A stretch of 5,999 nt of DNA from JALWSI01 sp964569095 [NCBI: uncultured Aquificales bacterium] (GTDB lineage Bacteria; Thermosulfidibacterota; Thermosulfidibacteria; Thermosulfidibacterales). The notes beneath the pieces were generated by a model, which searched no databases, was not told where the DNA came from, and saw only the letters and a program-made list of their open reading frames with translations. Shown in pieces: positions 1 to 5,999 of the stretch; positions within the stretch are counted from its first letter, which is position 1; every line of letters starts with the position of its first letter. A program made the position numbers and the translations under genes. Location: the NCBI GenBank assembly GCA_964569095.1, contig CAZMTB010000050.1, positions 1 through 5,999 of the forward strand, written 5' to 3'.

Positions 1-1601
1 TTCCAGGGTCTCATGGCGGCGATGAATCCCACCAGGAACGCGTCTTCGGGGATTCCCAGCTCTTCCCTTAGCCCTGCTCCTCGCTTTCTGGAGAAGCGGT
101 GGAGGTCCACCGAGCCGTAGATCACCTTCACCTTCTCGGGAGAGACCCCTTGGGCGATCAGACCCTCTGCCACCGAGTGGGATACCGCCACGGTGGCCCT
201 GGTTAGGGGCGACTTGTAGCGCCAGAGGTTCCAGGGTTCCAGGGGGAAGGATACTCCCCGGTTGGCTACCACTGCCGGCGTGGATGGAAGCAGCCATGCC
301 GCGCCCAGAGCGAGGGAGTGTGCCAGTCCCTTGTGGACGTGAATCACCCTCGCCCCTTTCTTGAGTACCAGCCTCATCAGGGCGACGAGGGAGATGAGGT
401 CCCACTCGGACCTCATTGGGATGGCCTCGAAGGGCACCCCGAGTTCCCGGCTTCTCTTGGAGCAGCTTCCCTCTTCCCTGGCAGAGAAGGTGGTCTCTAC
501 TTCCTTCGAACGCAGGGCGGCGGCGAGTTGAAGGGCCTGAAGACCTCCTCCGCTGTCGCATCCCTTTCGCGAGATGACCTGCAGAACCGAGAGCCCTTTA
601 TCTCCCTCGTCCCCTTCCTTTCCCAGCCCTTCTACCAGGTGAAGGATCCTCTTGGCCCTCTCGCGAACTCCCAGGCTGCGAGATGCCCTCTCTCTTCCTC
701 TACACCCGTGGATCCTCCTGAAACGGGGAGAGGTGAGGAAGGGCAGAATGGTGCTCGGCAGGTCCTCGTTCTCAACGGCGCCGCAACCCTCGAGCAGGTA
801 CCTCATGTCACCGATCTCCGAGGCAACCACGGGAACACCACAGGCCATGGCCTCGAAGACCGTACGACAGGTGGCGTCTGAGCCGGCAGACAGGTAGACC
901 AATAGGTCCAAGGAGGAGAGTAGACCGGGATAGTCTGCTACCCTGTTCCTCACCAGCTCCAGTCGGTGGGAGATGCCGAGGCCCTTCGCAAGGCTGGTGA
1001 TCTCCTCGCTGAGCTCCCCGTCACCAACCAGTAGGAGCTCGTGCTCCACCTGGAGGGCAGCCGAGGCGTTGAGCAACCTGTGGTGACCTCTGCCCAGCTT
1101 GAGGCGGGAGACCATGCCTATTCTGGGTCTATTCCCCCTGGGATTGGGGTGGTGCCCGGTGAACTTGTCCACCTCCACTCCACCGTGAACCGTCCCTCCC
1201 CGGCGCACCTTTCCCTCCAGGGAGTGCCAGGGCAGGACCACCAGGTTAGAGAGATTGCAGAGGACGCGTGATGGACCCTTGGGTGCCTCCAGTTCGGACC
1301 ACACCCGTATCCTCACCGCTCCGGTGCCCAGGGAGAAGAGCGAGAGCAGATGGTCCCTGCTGCGGTGCGTAATCACCACGTCTCCCCTTCTCAGCACCAG
1401 GGGGAGCCTCCAGATGGGCCAGGTGATCTCTATCCCCTCTTCGCTTGCCCTTCGCGCCAGGGAGCCTTCCTTCTCTACCACCATGAGAACCTCGGCACCT
1501 TCCAGTGCAAGTCCCTTTGCCGTGGAGAGGGCGAGGGCGCCTGTGCCCGTGGTCTTGTGGTTGTTGACTGCCACTACGAACCGGGGGCCTTCTGGTGCCA
1601 T
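1..1601 (-). CDS. Tandem GT4-type glycosyltransferase, two modules in one frame (3' end outside window)
   Basis: The frame is open from ATG at 1601 to the left edge, 533 codons without a stop, by my own translation of the minus strand. Module 1 (about residues 1-336) has a Rossmann-like start with a TTGTG turn (17-21), VSRLK (164-168), VGDGEL (192-197) and the GT4 donor-site box GSDATCR...FEAMACGVP (240-257). In that box the usual E-x7-E is D242-x7-E250. Module 2 starts near residue 337 (SVLQVIS, then a GGGLQ turn at 351-355) and has VIHVHKGLAH (419-428), NRGVSFP (447-453) and VIYGSVD (493-499); its donor-binding half lies outside the window. These are traits of GT-B fold retaining glycosyltransferases that move a sugar from a nucleotide-sugar, probably at the cytoplasmic membrane in LPS or envelope glycan synthesis; donor and acceptor cannot be told. 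It starts 4 bases after glnE, with only a weak purine-rich stretch upstream of the ATG. It may be one fused protein or two genes merged by mutation or sequence error. Confidence 0.88.
   Translation of the reverse strand, partial: MAPEGPRFVVAVNNHKTTGTGALALSTAKGLALEGAEVLMVVEKEGSLARRASEEGIEITWPIWRLPLVLRRGDVVITHRSRDHLLSLFSLGTGAVRIRVWSELEAPKGPSRVLCNLSNLVVLPWHSLEGKVRRGGTVHGGVEVDKFTGHHPNPRGNRPRIGMVSRLKLGRGHHRLLNASAALQVEHELLLVGDGELSEEITSLAKGLGISHRLELVRNRVADYPGLLSSLDLLVYLSAGSDATCRTVFEAMACGVPVVASEIGDMRYLLEGCGAVENEDLPSTILPFLTSPRFRRIHGCRGRERASRSLGVRERAKRILHLVEGLGKEGDEGDKGLSVLQVISRKGCDSGGGLQALQLAAALRSKEVETTFSAREEGSCSKRSRELGVPFEAIPMRSEWDLISLVALMRLVLKKGARVIHVHKGLAHSLALGAAWLLPSTPAVVANRGVSFPLEPWNLWRYKSPLTRATVAVSHSVAEGLIAQGVSPEKVKVIYGSVDLHRFSRKRGAGLREELGIPEDAFLVGFIAAMRPW
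602..607 (-). promoter_or_regulatory. Possible internal Shine-Dalgarno at the glycosyltransferase module boundary
   Basis: AGGGAG on the minus strand lies 8 bases before the CTC codon (591-593) where the second glycosyltransferase module would naturally begin as (M)SVLQVIS. An out-of-frame TAA (598-600) lies between them. No ATG, GTG or TTG is available in frame at this point. It may simply encode the linker residues EGDKG; purine-rich DNA is common here, so this is a weak call. Confidence 0.25.
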
Positions 1602-1605
1602 GGTG

Positions 1606-4416
1606 CTACTTCACCCCCAGCATCCCGTTGAAGATCTTTCGTATCCTGCCGGTGTGTTCCCTGTAGGCCGAGAGGAGCTCGGACTCGTGGTGGTATCCCA
1701 TGGCCTTTGCCAGTACCCTTCTGCGCCAGGGGTCGTCGGGCAGTTTTGAGACCGGTACGTCGAAGAGGATTCTCAGCCACATCTCCGCAATACGCAAGAA
1801 ACGGTACCCCGATTTAAGGCTGTGATACACGTCTTCAGAAATTATCTCTAAGCGAAAGAGCCTTGCCAGAACCTGAAGCGAGGAGTTTGCGGTTCTTAGC
1901 CCCTCGAACCTGTGACCGTGAAGCAGCCTGAGGTACTGGACCATGAACTCCACGTCCACCAGTCCTCCAGGGCTGTACTTGAGGTGGTACTCTGACCCCT
2001 TGGAGAGTGCCTTCTCCATGCGTAGCCTCATCTTCACCACCCTCTCCTCCATGGCCTCAGGAGGCGTCTCCTTGTAGATGGCGTCGTGGATGACCTCCAG
2101 GGTTTTCCGGCACAGCCCTTCGTCTCCTGCCACCCCTCTACCCCTGGTGAGGGCCTGGAACTCCCAGAGTTGGGCGTGTTTATGCAGGTATGTGCGCAGG
2201 GTCTTGAGTGAGGTGACCACCATTCCTTGCTCCCCGTAGGGTCTCAGCCGCAGGTCAACCTCGAAGAGCCTCCCCTTCTCGGTCTGTTCGCCGAGCACCT
2301 TCACCAGCCTTGCCACGCCGCTCTGGGTTTCGGGGGAGGGATCTTCCCCTGTGACGAACATGAGGTCCAGATCGGAGTGGTAGATCAGCTCCCTGCTTCC
2401 CAGCTTGCCTAAGCCGATCACCGCCGTGGGCTGGGGGATGATTCCCTCTTCGTGCATGAAGTCCACCATGGAGGAGAGTACCGCCTGGGCCAGCACCGTC
2501 CACCTCTGGGTGACCCACCCCACTCCCTTGCGGTGAAATAGGTGGCCTACTCCTATCCTTAGCACCTCCCTGAGGAGTCCCTCCCTCAGCACGTCTGCCC
2601 TATCGCTCAGCGTGTGTGCCTCTTCGAGCTCCCACGAGCGCTCTATCTCTTCCCTTAGTTCCCCCAATGAGGGGGCGGCGTCCACGAAGTCAGGCTCCTC
2701 GAGGTAGTCCATGATCCCCGGGTTGAGGGCTATGATGTTGGTAAGGTACCTGCTGGTGCCGAATATCTTCAGTAGAAGTTCCACTAACCCCTCGTTCTCC
2801 CTCAGCAGCGAATAGAAGGTGTGGAGGCTCTCTCTCCAACCCTGGGCGGTGCGTTCCAGACCCTCCAGTGCCCCGTCGGGATCCGGAGTAGTGGAGGCGA
2901 TCTCCACCACCTGCTGGAGCAAGGGTAGTGTAACCTCTCCGGTGAGCTGGACGGGGGGATCGAGGAAGAGGCGGGCCAGAGTGGAGGCGGAGGCGGAGAC
3001 TCTGGAGAACCCCCTTGCCTTCAGGAGCTCTTCCAGCCTTTCCGGGTTCATGATGGAGCAGATGTCCACTTCCCCCTGGCTGAAGAAGTGGCTGTAGACT
3101 TCGTAAACCCCCTCTACGTGGCGGTGGAACTCGAGGTCGAACTCCTCCAGGGTGGAGTAGTTGCCCATCATCCTGGCTATTCTCTCCCTCTCTGCCCCTT
3201 CGTCTGGTAGCCTGTGGGTCTGCAGGCAGTTCACCATCTGGAGGCGGTTCTCCACTCTTCTGAGGAAGAGGTACGCCTCTCTCAAGACCTGGCACTCACG
3301 TTCAGGTAGGAGTTTAAGTCCTTGTATCACATCAAGGACCTTCATCGTTCCCTGCACCCTAAGCGCGGGACGCTTGCCCCCGTTGAGAAGCTGGATGGCG
3401 TTTACCACGAACTCTACCTCTCTAATGCCTCCCCTTCCCAGCTTCACGTCCAGATTCGAGCCTTTCTTGCACATTTCGGCGTCTATGCGCATCTTCATCT
3501 CTCTCATGGACTCTATCACCCCGGAATCGAGGTACCTCCTGTAGACGAAGGGACGCAGTACCCTGACGAACTCTCGGGATAGAGACTCGTTGCCTGCCAC
3601 GTGCCTGGCTTTCACCAGCATGGCCCTCTCCCACTCCCTGCCGTAGCTCTCGTAGTAGATCTCGTAGCTGAGGAGGGGAAGGGTGATCTCCCCCTTGGTT
3701 CCTTCGGGGCGTAACCGTAGGTCCACCTTGTAGCACTGTCCAACCTCGGTCATGGCTGAGAGGTATCCCGTCAACAGCTCTGAGAGTCGGACGAAGAACT
3801 GGTGGTTCTGGACCACCCGCGGACCCGTGGTCTCTCCCTTCTCTGTGCCGTAGACGTAGATGATGTCGACGTCTGAGTGGTAGTTGAGTTCACGGCCTCC
3901 GAGCTTGCCGAGGCCGATCACCGAGAAGGGAACGGTCTTGCCGTCCTGGTCCGTGGGCTTGCCGTAGATTCCCACGCACCGTCTGTAGGCTACCGTGAGC
4001 ATGGCTCCTATCACCGAGTCTGCAAGCTCGCTGAGGTCGTTAAGGATGGCCATTATGGACCTCTGCCACAAGAGGTCGCTCACCCCTATGCGTACGTGCT
4101 CCTTCAGCTTCGCTCTCCTTATGGCGTTCAAGGCCTCTTCTTCTCCTGGAGGAAGGCTGGAGAACGTCTGACGATAGTCTGGTGGTTCTAATCCCCCTGG
4201 GGTGAGCAGGAACTCTTGAATCCACCCGGGGTTTCTCGAGAGTTGTCCCCCGATGTAGCTGCCCGAGCCCAGCAGGAATAGCAGGGCGTCTTTGAGCCCC
4301 TTCTCCTCTATTAACCTCACCGTTTCCGGGGACGAGCCGGCGAGGTCTGACCAGAAGGACCTGGCAAGCTCGGGGTTTGGTGGAGCGAGGTTTGGGGGTA
4401 GCTTGGAGGTATCCAT
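1606..4416 (-). CDS. glnE: Bifunctional glutamine synthetase adenylyltransferase / adenylyl-removing enzyme
   Basis: GlnE adenylylates a conserved tyrosine on glutamine synthetase to turn it down, and removes AMP by phosphorolysis to turn it up, under control of PII and glutamine. The 936-residue product matches the family's usual length of about 950. Two nucleotidyltransferase domains are visible. The N-terminal (adenylyl-removing) one has GLGKLGGRELNYHSDVD with D182 and D184, then VDLRLRPEG and GRGGIREVEF near 325. The C-terminal (adenylylating) one has GLGKLGSRELIYHSDLD with D682 and D684, then VDLRLRPYG and PGGLVDVEF near 817. Both metal-binding D-x-D pairs are intact, so both activities are expected. 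I chose ATG at 4414-4416 (MDTSKLPP) because the frame upstream of it is the Arg/His-rich shadow of the DUF2062 gene. The start shares one base with the DUF2062 stop (TGATG), and AAGG lies just upstream, so coupled translation is likely. It ends in TAG (1606-1608). No glnA or glnB is in the window. Confidence 0.98.
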   Translation of the reverse strand: MDTSKLPPNLAPPNPELARSFWSDLAGSSPETVRLIEEKGLKDALLFLLGSGSYIGGQLSRNPGWIQEFLLTPGGLEPPDYRQTFSSLPPGEEEALNAIRRAKLKEHVRIGVSDLLWQRSIMAILNDLSELADSVIGAMLTVAYRRCVGIYGKPTDQDGKTVPFSVIGLGKLGGRELNYHSDVDIIYVYGTEKGETTGPRVVQNHQFFVRLSELLTGYLSAMTEVGQCYKVDLRLRPEGTKGEITLPLLSYEIYYESYGREWERAMLVKARHVAGNESLSREFVRVLRPFVYRRYLDSGVIESMREMKMRIDAEMCKKGSNLDVKLGRGGIREVEFVVNAIQLLNGGKRPALRVQGTMKVLDVIQGLKLLPERECQVLREAYLFLRRVENRLQMVNCLQTHRLPDEGAERERIARMMGNYSTLEEFDLEFHRHVEGVYEVYSHFFSQGEVDICSIMNPERLEELLKARGFSRVSASASTLARLFLDPPVQLTGEVTLPLLQQVVEIASTTPDPDGALEGLERTAQGWRESLHTFYSLLRENEGLVELLLKIFGTSRYLTNIIALNPGIMDYLEEPDFVDAAPSLGELREEIERSWELEEAHTLSDRADVLREGLLREVLRIGVGHLFHRKGVGWVTQRWTVLAQAVLSSMVDFMHEEGIIPQPTAVIGLGKLGSRELIYHSDLDLMFVTGEDPSPETQSGVARLVKVLGEQTEKGRLFEVDLRLRPYGEQGMVVTSLKTLRTYLHKHAQLWEFQALTRGRGVAGDEGLCRKTLEVIHDAIYKETPPEAMEERVVKMRLRMEKALSKGSEYHLKYSPGGLVDVEFMVQYLRLLHGHRFEGLRTANSSLQVLARLFRLEIISEDVYHSLKSGYRFLRIAEMWLRILFDVPVSKLPDDPWRRRVLAKAMGYHHESELLSAYREHTGRIRKIFNGMLGVK

Positions 4417-4976
4417 CACGCCTTGTAGCTGCCCTGAGGGGCAAGTCCCTTGCCCTTTCTCTTCTCGAAGCGAATCAGCACCGCCAGGGAGACGAAGTAG
4501 GTGATCACCGCTGCCACCACTGCAACGAGCATGCTTCCCACCACGAAGGGTACCCCCTCGTGCATGATGATGGGAGGCAGGGTGGTTAGCCAGTCTCTCC
4601 ATCCAGCGTGAACCAGGGTGTGGACGAGCCTGTGAACCGCGTGGGGATCGTAATCTATTCCGAAGGGCTTCATCACCCACCTGCCCACGAAGTAACAAAA
4701 GGTGTAGAAGGGGACCACGGTCCAGGGGTTGTTCACCCACGCCCCTGCAAAGACCAAGGGAAAGTTGAGCCTAAAGAGCTACACCGCCAGAAAGGCCTCC
4801 ACGGTGTGTAGTCGCAGGGTGGGGTTGTAGGCTATGTGGAGTCCAGCGGCTAAGGAGAGGGCCTTCTTCTGGGGCGAGACCTTCAGGGAGAAGAACGCCT
4901 CCTTGAAGTGCTGGTAGCTGAAGTTCTCCTTCAGGGACTTCCACCTCTCCCTTATGCCCTTCTCTTCCTTAGCCAT
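4416..4976 (-). pseudogene. DUF2062 domain membrane protein with an in-frame TAG at codon 66
   Basis: Reading from ATG at 4976 gives 65 residues ending HTVEAFLAV, then TAG (4779-4781), then in the same frame LFRLNFP and about 113 more residues to TGA at 4416-4418. Read across the TAG, the product is 186 residues, the usual size for this family. It has the DUF2062 order: SPQKKALSLAAGLHIAYNP, LHT, an RLN segment, then GAWVNNPWTVVPFY. Hydrophobic segments include the AGAWVNNP region and a C-terminal helix (VVGSMLVAVVAAVITYFVSL) followed by a basic tail, so an inner-membrane protein is expected. The family's biochemical role is unknown. The first half starts 2 bases after the thiL stop; a TTG at 4982 overlapping that stop is an alternative start. 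Both halves keep good coding character and there is no indel, so the lesion is a single codon: a recent nonsense mutation, a sequence error, or less likely a decoded amber. The second half has no convincing start of its own (TTG at 4757 lacks a good ribosome site). Confidence 0.8.
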
Positions 4977-4978
4977 GC

Positions 4979-5953
4979 TCAAAAGTGTCTGAATCCCTCG
5001 GGTCTCAGCGGTCTTCTCCCCTCCCGGTTCTCCACGAAGACCCCTTCCCCCTCCTCAACCCTTCCAATGATGGTTATCATCTCGTTCAGGCTGCTCTCAA
5101 CCTGTGCGAGAAGGGGGACCCGTAGAGGGGAGAGGGTGAAGAGGAGCTGGTAGTCCTCTCCCCCGTGGATGGCGTAGTGGAGGGGAGGGTGCTGGAATCC
5201 AGAGGGAACGATGGGCAGTGGAAGGCTCTCCTCCTCGATCACCAGGGCAACCCCGCTCTCGGTGGCTATCTTTTCGCAGTCCCAGGCGAGCCCGTCGCTG
5301 GTGTCTATCATGGAGGTGGCAATGCCGTTCTGGGCGAGGTTTCTTCCCAATTCCACCTTCGGCTCTGGGTCGAGGTGCGCCTTGATGGCCCTGTTGGCCT
5401 CCCTGGGTTCCATTCCCCTCTCCAGCGCCTCCAGACCTACCGCAGAGAGACCGGGCACTCCAGATATGGCCAGCAGATCCCCTGGCCGGGCACCCTTTCT
5501 CAGCACCACCGCGTCTTTGAATGCCGCTCCCACGAGGGTGATGGAGACTGAAAGCTCCCTGGCGTGGCAGGTGTCTCCTCCCACCAGCTGGATCCCGAAT
5601 GCCTGGGCTGCACTGTCCAGACCTGCGTAAAACGCCTCGATCTCTTCGGTGAAGAGGGACTTGGGAAGTCCCAGCGAGAGGGTGTAGAAGAGGGGGTCGC
5701 CACCCATGGCTGCAATGTCGCTAATGTTAACGTTTAGGCATTTTCTCCCCAGGGAGAAGAAGTCGGTCCACCTTAGCCTGAAGTGTGTGCCTTCTACCAT
5801 GGTATCGGTGGTGATGAGGCCCACCTTATCCTGGAGTATCGAGAATAGGGCGCAGTCGTCCCCTATTCCCAACTCCACGGGGGAGGCAACCTTTGCGTGG
5901 GAGTTTCTCACCAAGTTTATGAGTCCGAACTCGCCTATCTCCTCGAGCTTAAC
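4979..5953 (-). CDS. thiL: Thiamine-monophosphate kinase
   Basis: ThiL uses ATP to phosphorylate thiamine monophosphate to thiamine diphosphate, the last step of cofactor synthesis, in the cytoplasm. Numbered from the proposed start, 324 residues show the family's order of motifs: EIGEFGLI (5-12), GIGDD (29-33, metal/ATP), TTDTMVEGTHF (48-58), NVNISDIAAMGGDP (74-87), VGGDT (124-128), RKGARPGDLL (about 152-161), MIDTSDGLAWD (215-225) and HGGEDYQLLF (263-272). All expected acidic metal ligands seem present, so it should be active. The start is unusual. The first standard start codon (TTG, 5912-5914) falls after the conserved EIGEFGLI block and has no ribosome site. A strong AAAGGAG lies 8 bases before GTT (5951-5953), giving (M)KLEEIGEFGLI, the normal ThiL N-terminus. 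I therefore place the start at GTT, with a base error or mutation of a normal start as the alternative. The frame is closed by TGA at 5978-5980. It is the first complete gene of the leftward run. Confidence 0.95.
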   Translation of the reverse strand, partial: VKLEEIGEFGLINLVRNSHAKVASPVELGIGDDCALFSILQDKVGLITTDTMVEGTHFRLRWTDFFSLGRKCLNVNISDIAAMGGDPLFYTLSLGLPKSLFTEEIEAFYAGLDSAAQAFGIQLVGGDTCHARELSVSITLVGAAFKDAVVLRKGARPGDLLAISGVPGLSAVGLEALERGMEPREANRAIKAHLDPEPKVELGRNLAQNGIATSMIDTSDGLAWDCEKIATESGVALVIEEESLPLPIVPSGFQHPPLHYAIHGGEDYQLLFTLSPLRVPLLAQVESSLNEMITIIGRVEEGEGVFVENREGRRPLRPEGFRHF

Positions 5954-5961
5954 GGCTCTAT

Positions 5962-5968
5962 CTCCTTT
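5962..5968 (-). promoter_or_regulatory. Shine-Dalgarno of thiL that points to a GTT start
   Basis: AAAGGAG on the minus strand is a near-perfect anti-16S match, 8 bases before the GTT codon at 5951-5953. It is the only strong ribosome site near the thiL N-terminus. Its distance to the first standard start codon (TTG at 5914) is 47 bases, too long to serve it. Confidence 0.75.
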
Positions 5969-5977
5969 CTCCCCTTG

Positions 5978-5999
5978 TCATACCGTCTTAAAGGGCATA
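5978..5999 (-). other. Possible 3' tail of an upstream minus-strand gene
   Basis: The right edge holds 24 bases between a TGA (5978-5980) and the thiL start. The frame closed by that TGA reads MPFKTV to the window edge. It could be the end of the preceding gene in the operon, in keeping with the tight spacing elsewhere. Another frame stops at TAA (5988-5990), so which frame is coding, if any, cannot be decided from this short piece. No product can be named. Confidence 0.25.

Noticed and set aside
318-881. Plus-strand open frame of 187 codons
   Set aside because: It is antisense to the glycosyltransferase frame, which has clear family motifs throughout. The plus-strand product shows no recognisable domain.
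1255-1749. Plus-strand open frame of 164 codons
   Set aside because: It is antisense to the 5' part of the glycosyltransferase and the 3' end of glnE. No motif or ribosome site supports it; it is a by-product of GC-rich coding DNA.
2690-3295. Minus-strand open frame of 201 codons inside glnE
   Set aside because: It is an Arg/Pro/Gly-rich shadow in another frame of the well-supported glnE gene.
4417-4740. Upstream extension of the glnE frame by 108 codons to a start at 4740
   Set aside because: The extra residues are low-complexity Arg/His/Gly/Pro-rich and overlap the DUF2062 gene in another frame on the same strand. GlnE homology begins after the ATG at 4416, which has a coupled overlap with the upstream stop.
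4416-4757. The second half of the DUF2062 frame as an independent gene starting at TTG 4757
   Set aside because: It lacks the N-terminal part of the domain and a convincing ribosome site, and it is in frame with the first half across one TAG, so a broken single gene explains it better.
4779-4781. TAG as a generally reassigned sense codon in this organism
   Set aside because: glnE ends at a TAG exactly at the expected family C-terminus, 4 bases before the next gene; readthrough there would add a long unrelated tail. General reassignment does not fit.
1-5999. Mobile element, CRISPR array, phage or defence system
   Set aside because: I looked for repeats, transposase or integrase motifs and nuclease-type genes on both strands and saw none; the window is covered by housekeeping and glycan genes.

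Overview
The window is a tightly packed stretch of bacterial chromosome in which every recognisable gene lies on the minus strand. In order of transcription (right to left) these are thiL (thiamine-monophosphate kinase), a DUF2062-type membrane protein interrupted by an in-frame TAG, glnE (the bifunctional glutamine synthetase adenylyltransferase/adenylyl-removing enzyme), and a long open frame of glycosyltransferase type that runs off the left edge. The gaps are 2 bases (thiL to DUF2062), a one-base stop/start overlap (DUF2062 to glnE) and 4 bases (glnE to the glycosyltransferase). That spacing suggests one operon with translational coupling. I saw no terminator, internal promoter, tRNA, rRNA, CRISPR array, insertion sequence or other mobile element. 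No gene-free stretch exceeds about 25 bases.

The DNA is fairly GC-rich. Arginine is often coded by AGG/AGA and isoleucine by ATA, a bias common in thermophiles. GlnE and a lipopolysaccharide-type GT4 glycosyltransferase point to a Gram-negative bacterium. The glycosyltransferase sequence style (a GSDATCR...EAMA box in one half, an NRGVSFP box in the other) recalls thermophilic sulfate or sulfur metabolisers of the Thermodesulfobacteriota/deltaproteobacterial type. This placement is inference; no taxonomic marker is present.

Functionally this is a mixed housekeeping operon: the last step of thiamine diphosphate synthesis, a small membrane protein of unknown role, nitrogen regulation of glutamine synthetase, and envelope or LPS sugar transfer. 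Nothing shows that the products act together.

Three irregularities stand out. (1) The conserved ThiL N-terminus begins upstream of any ATG/GTG/TTG, and a good Shine-Dalgarno sits 8 bases before a GTT codon. (2) The DUF2062 frame is complete except for one TAG at codon 66. (3) Two complete-looking glycosyltransferase modules are joined in one frame with no stop, and a Shine-Dalgarno-like stretch lies 8 bases before a CTC codon where the second module begins. Each could be real biology (non-canonical start, nonsense mutation or recoding, gene fusion) or a base error. I see no clear new defence, mobile or regulatory system.
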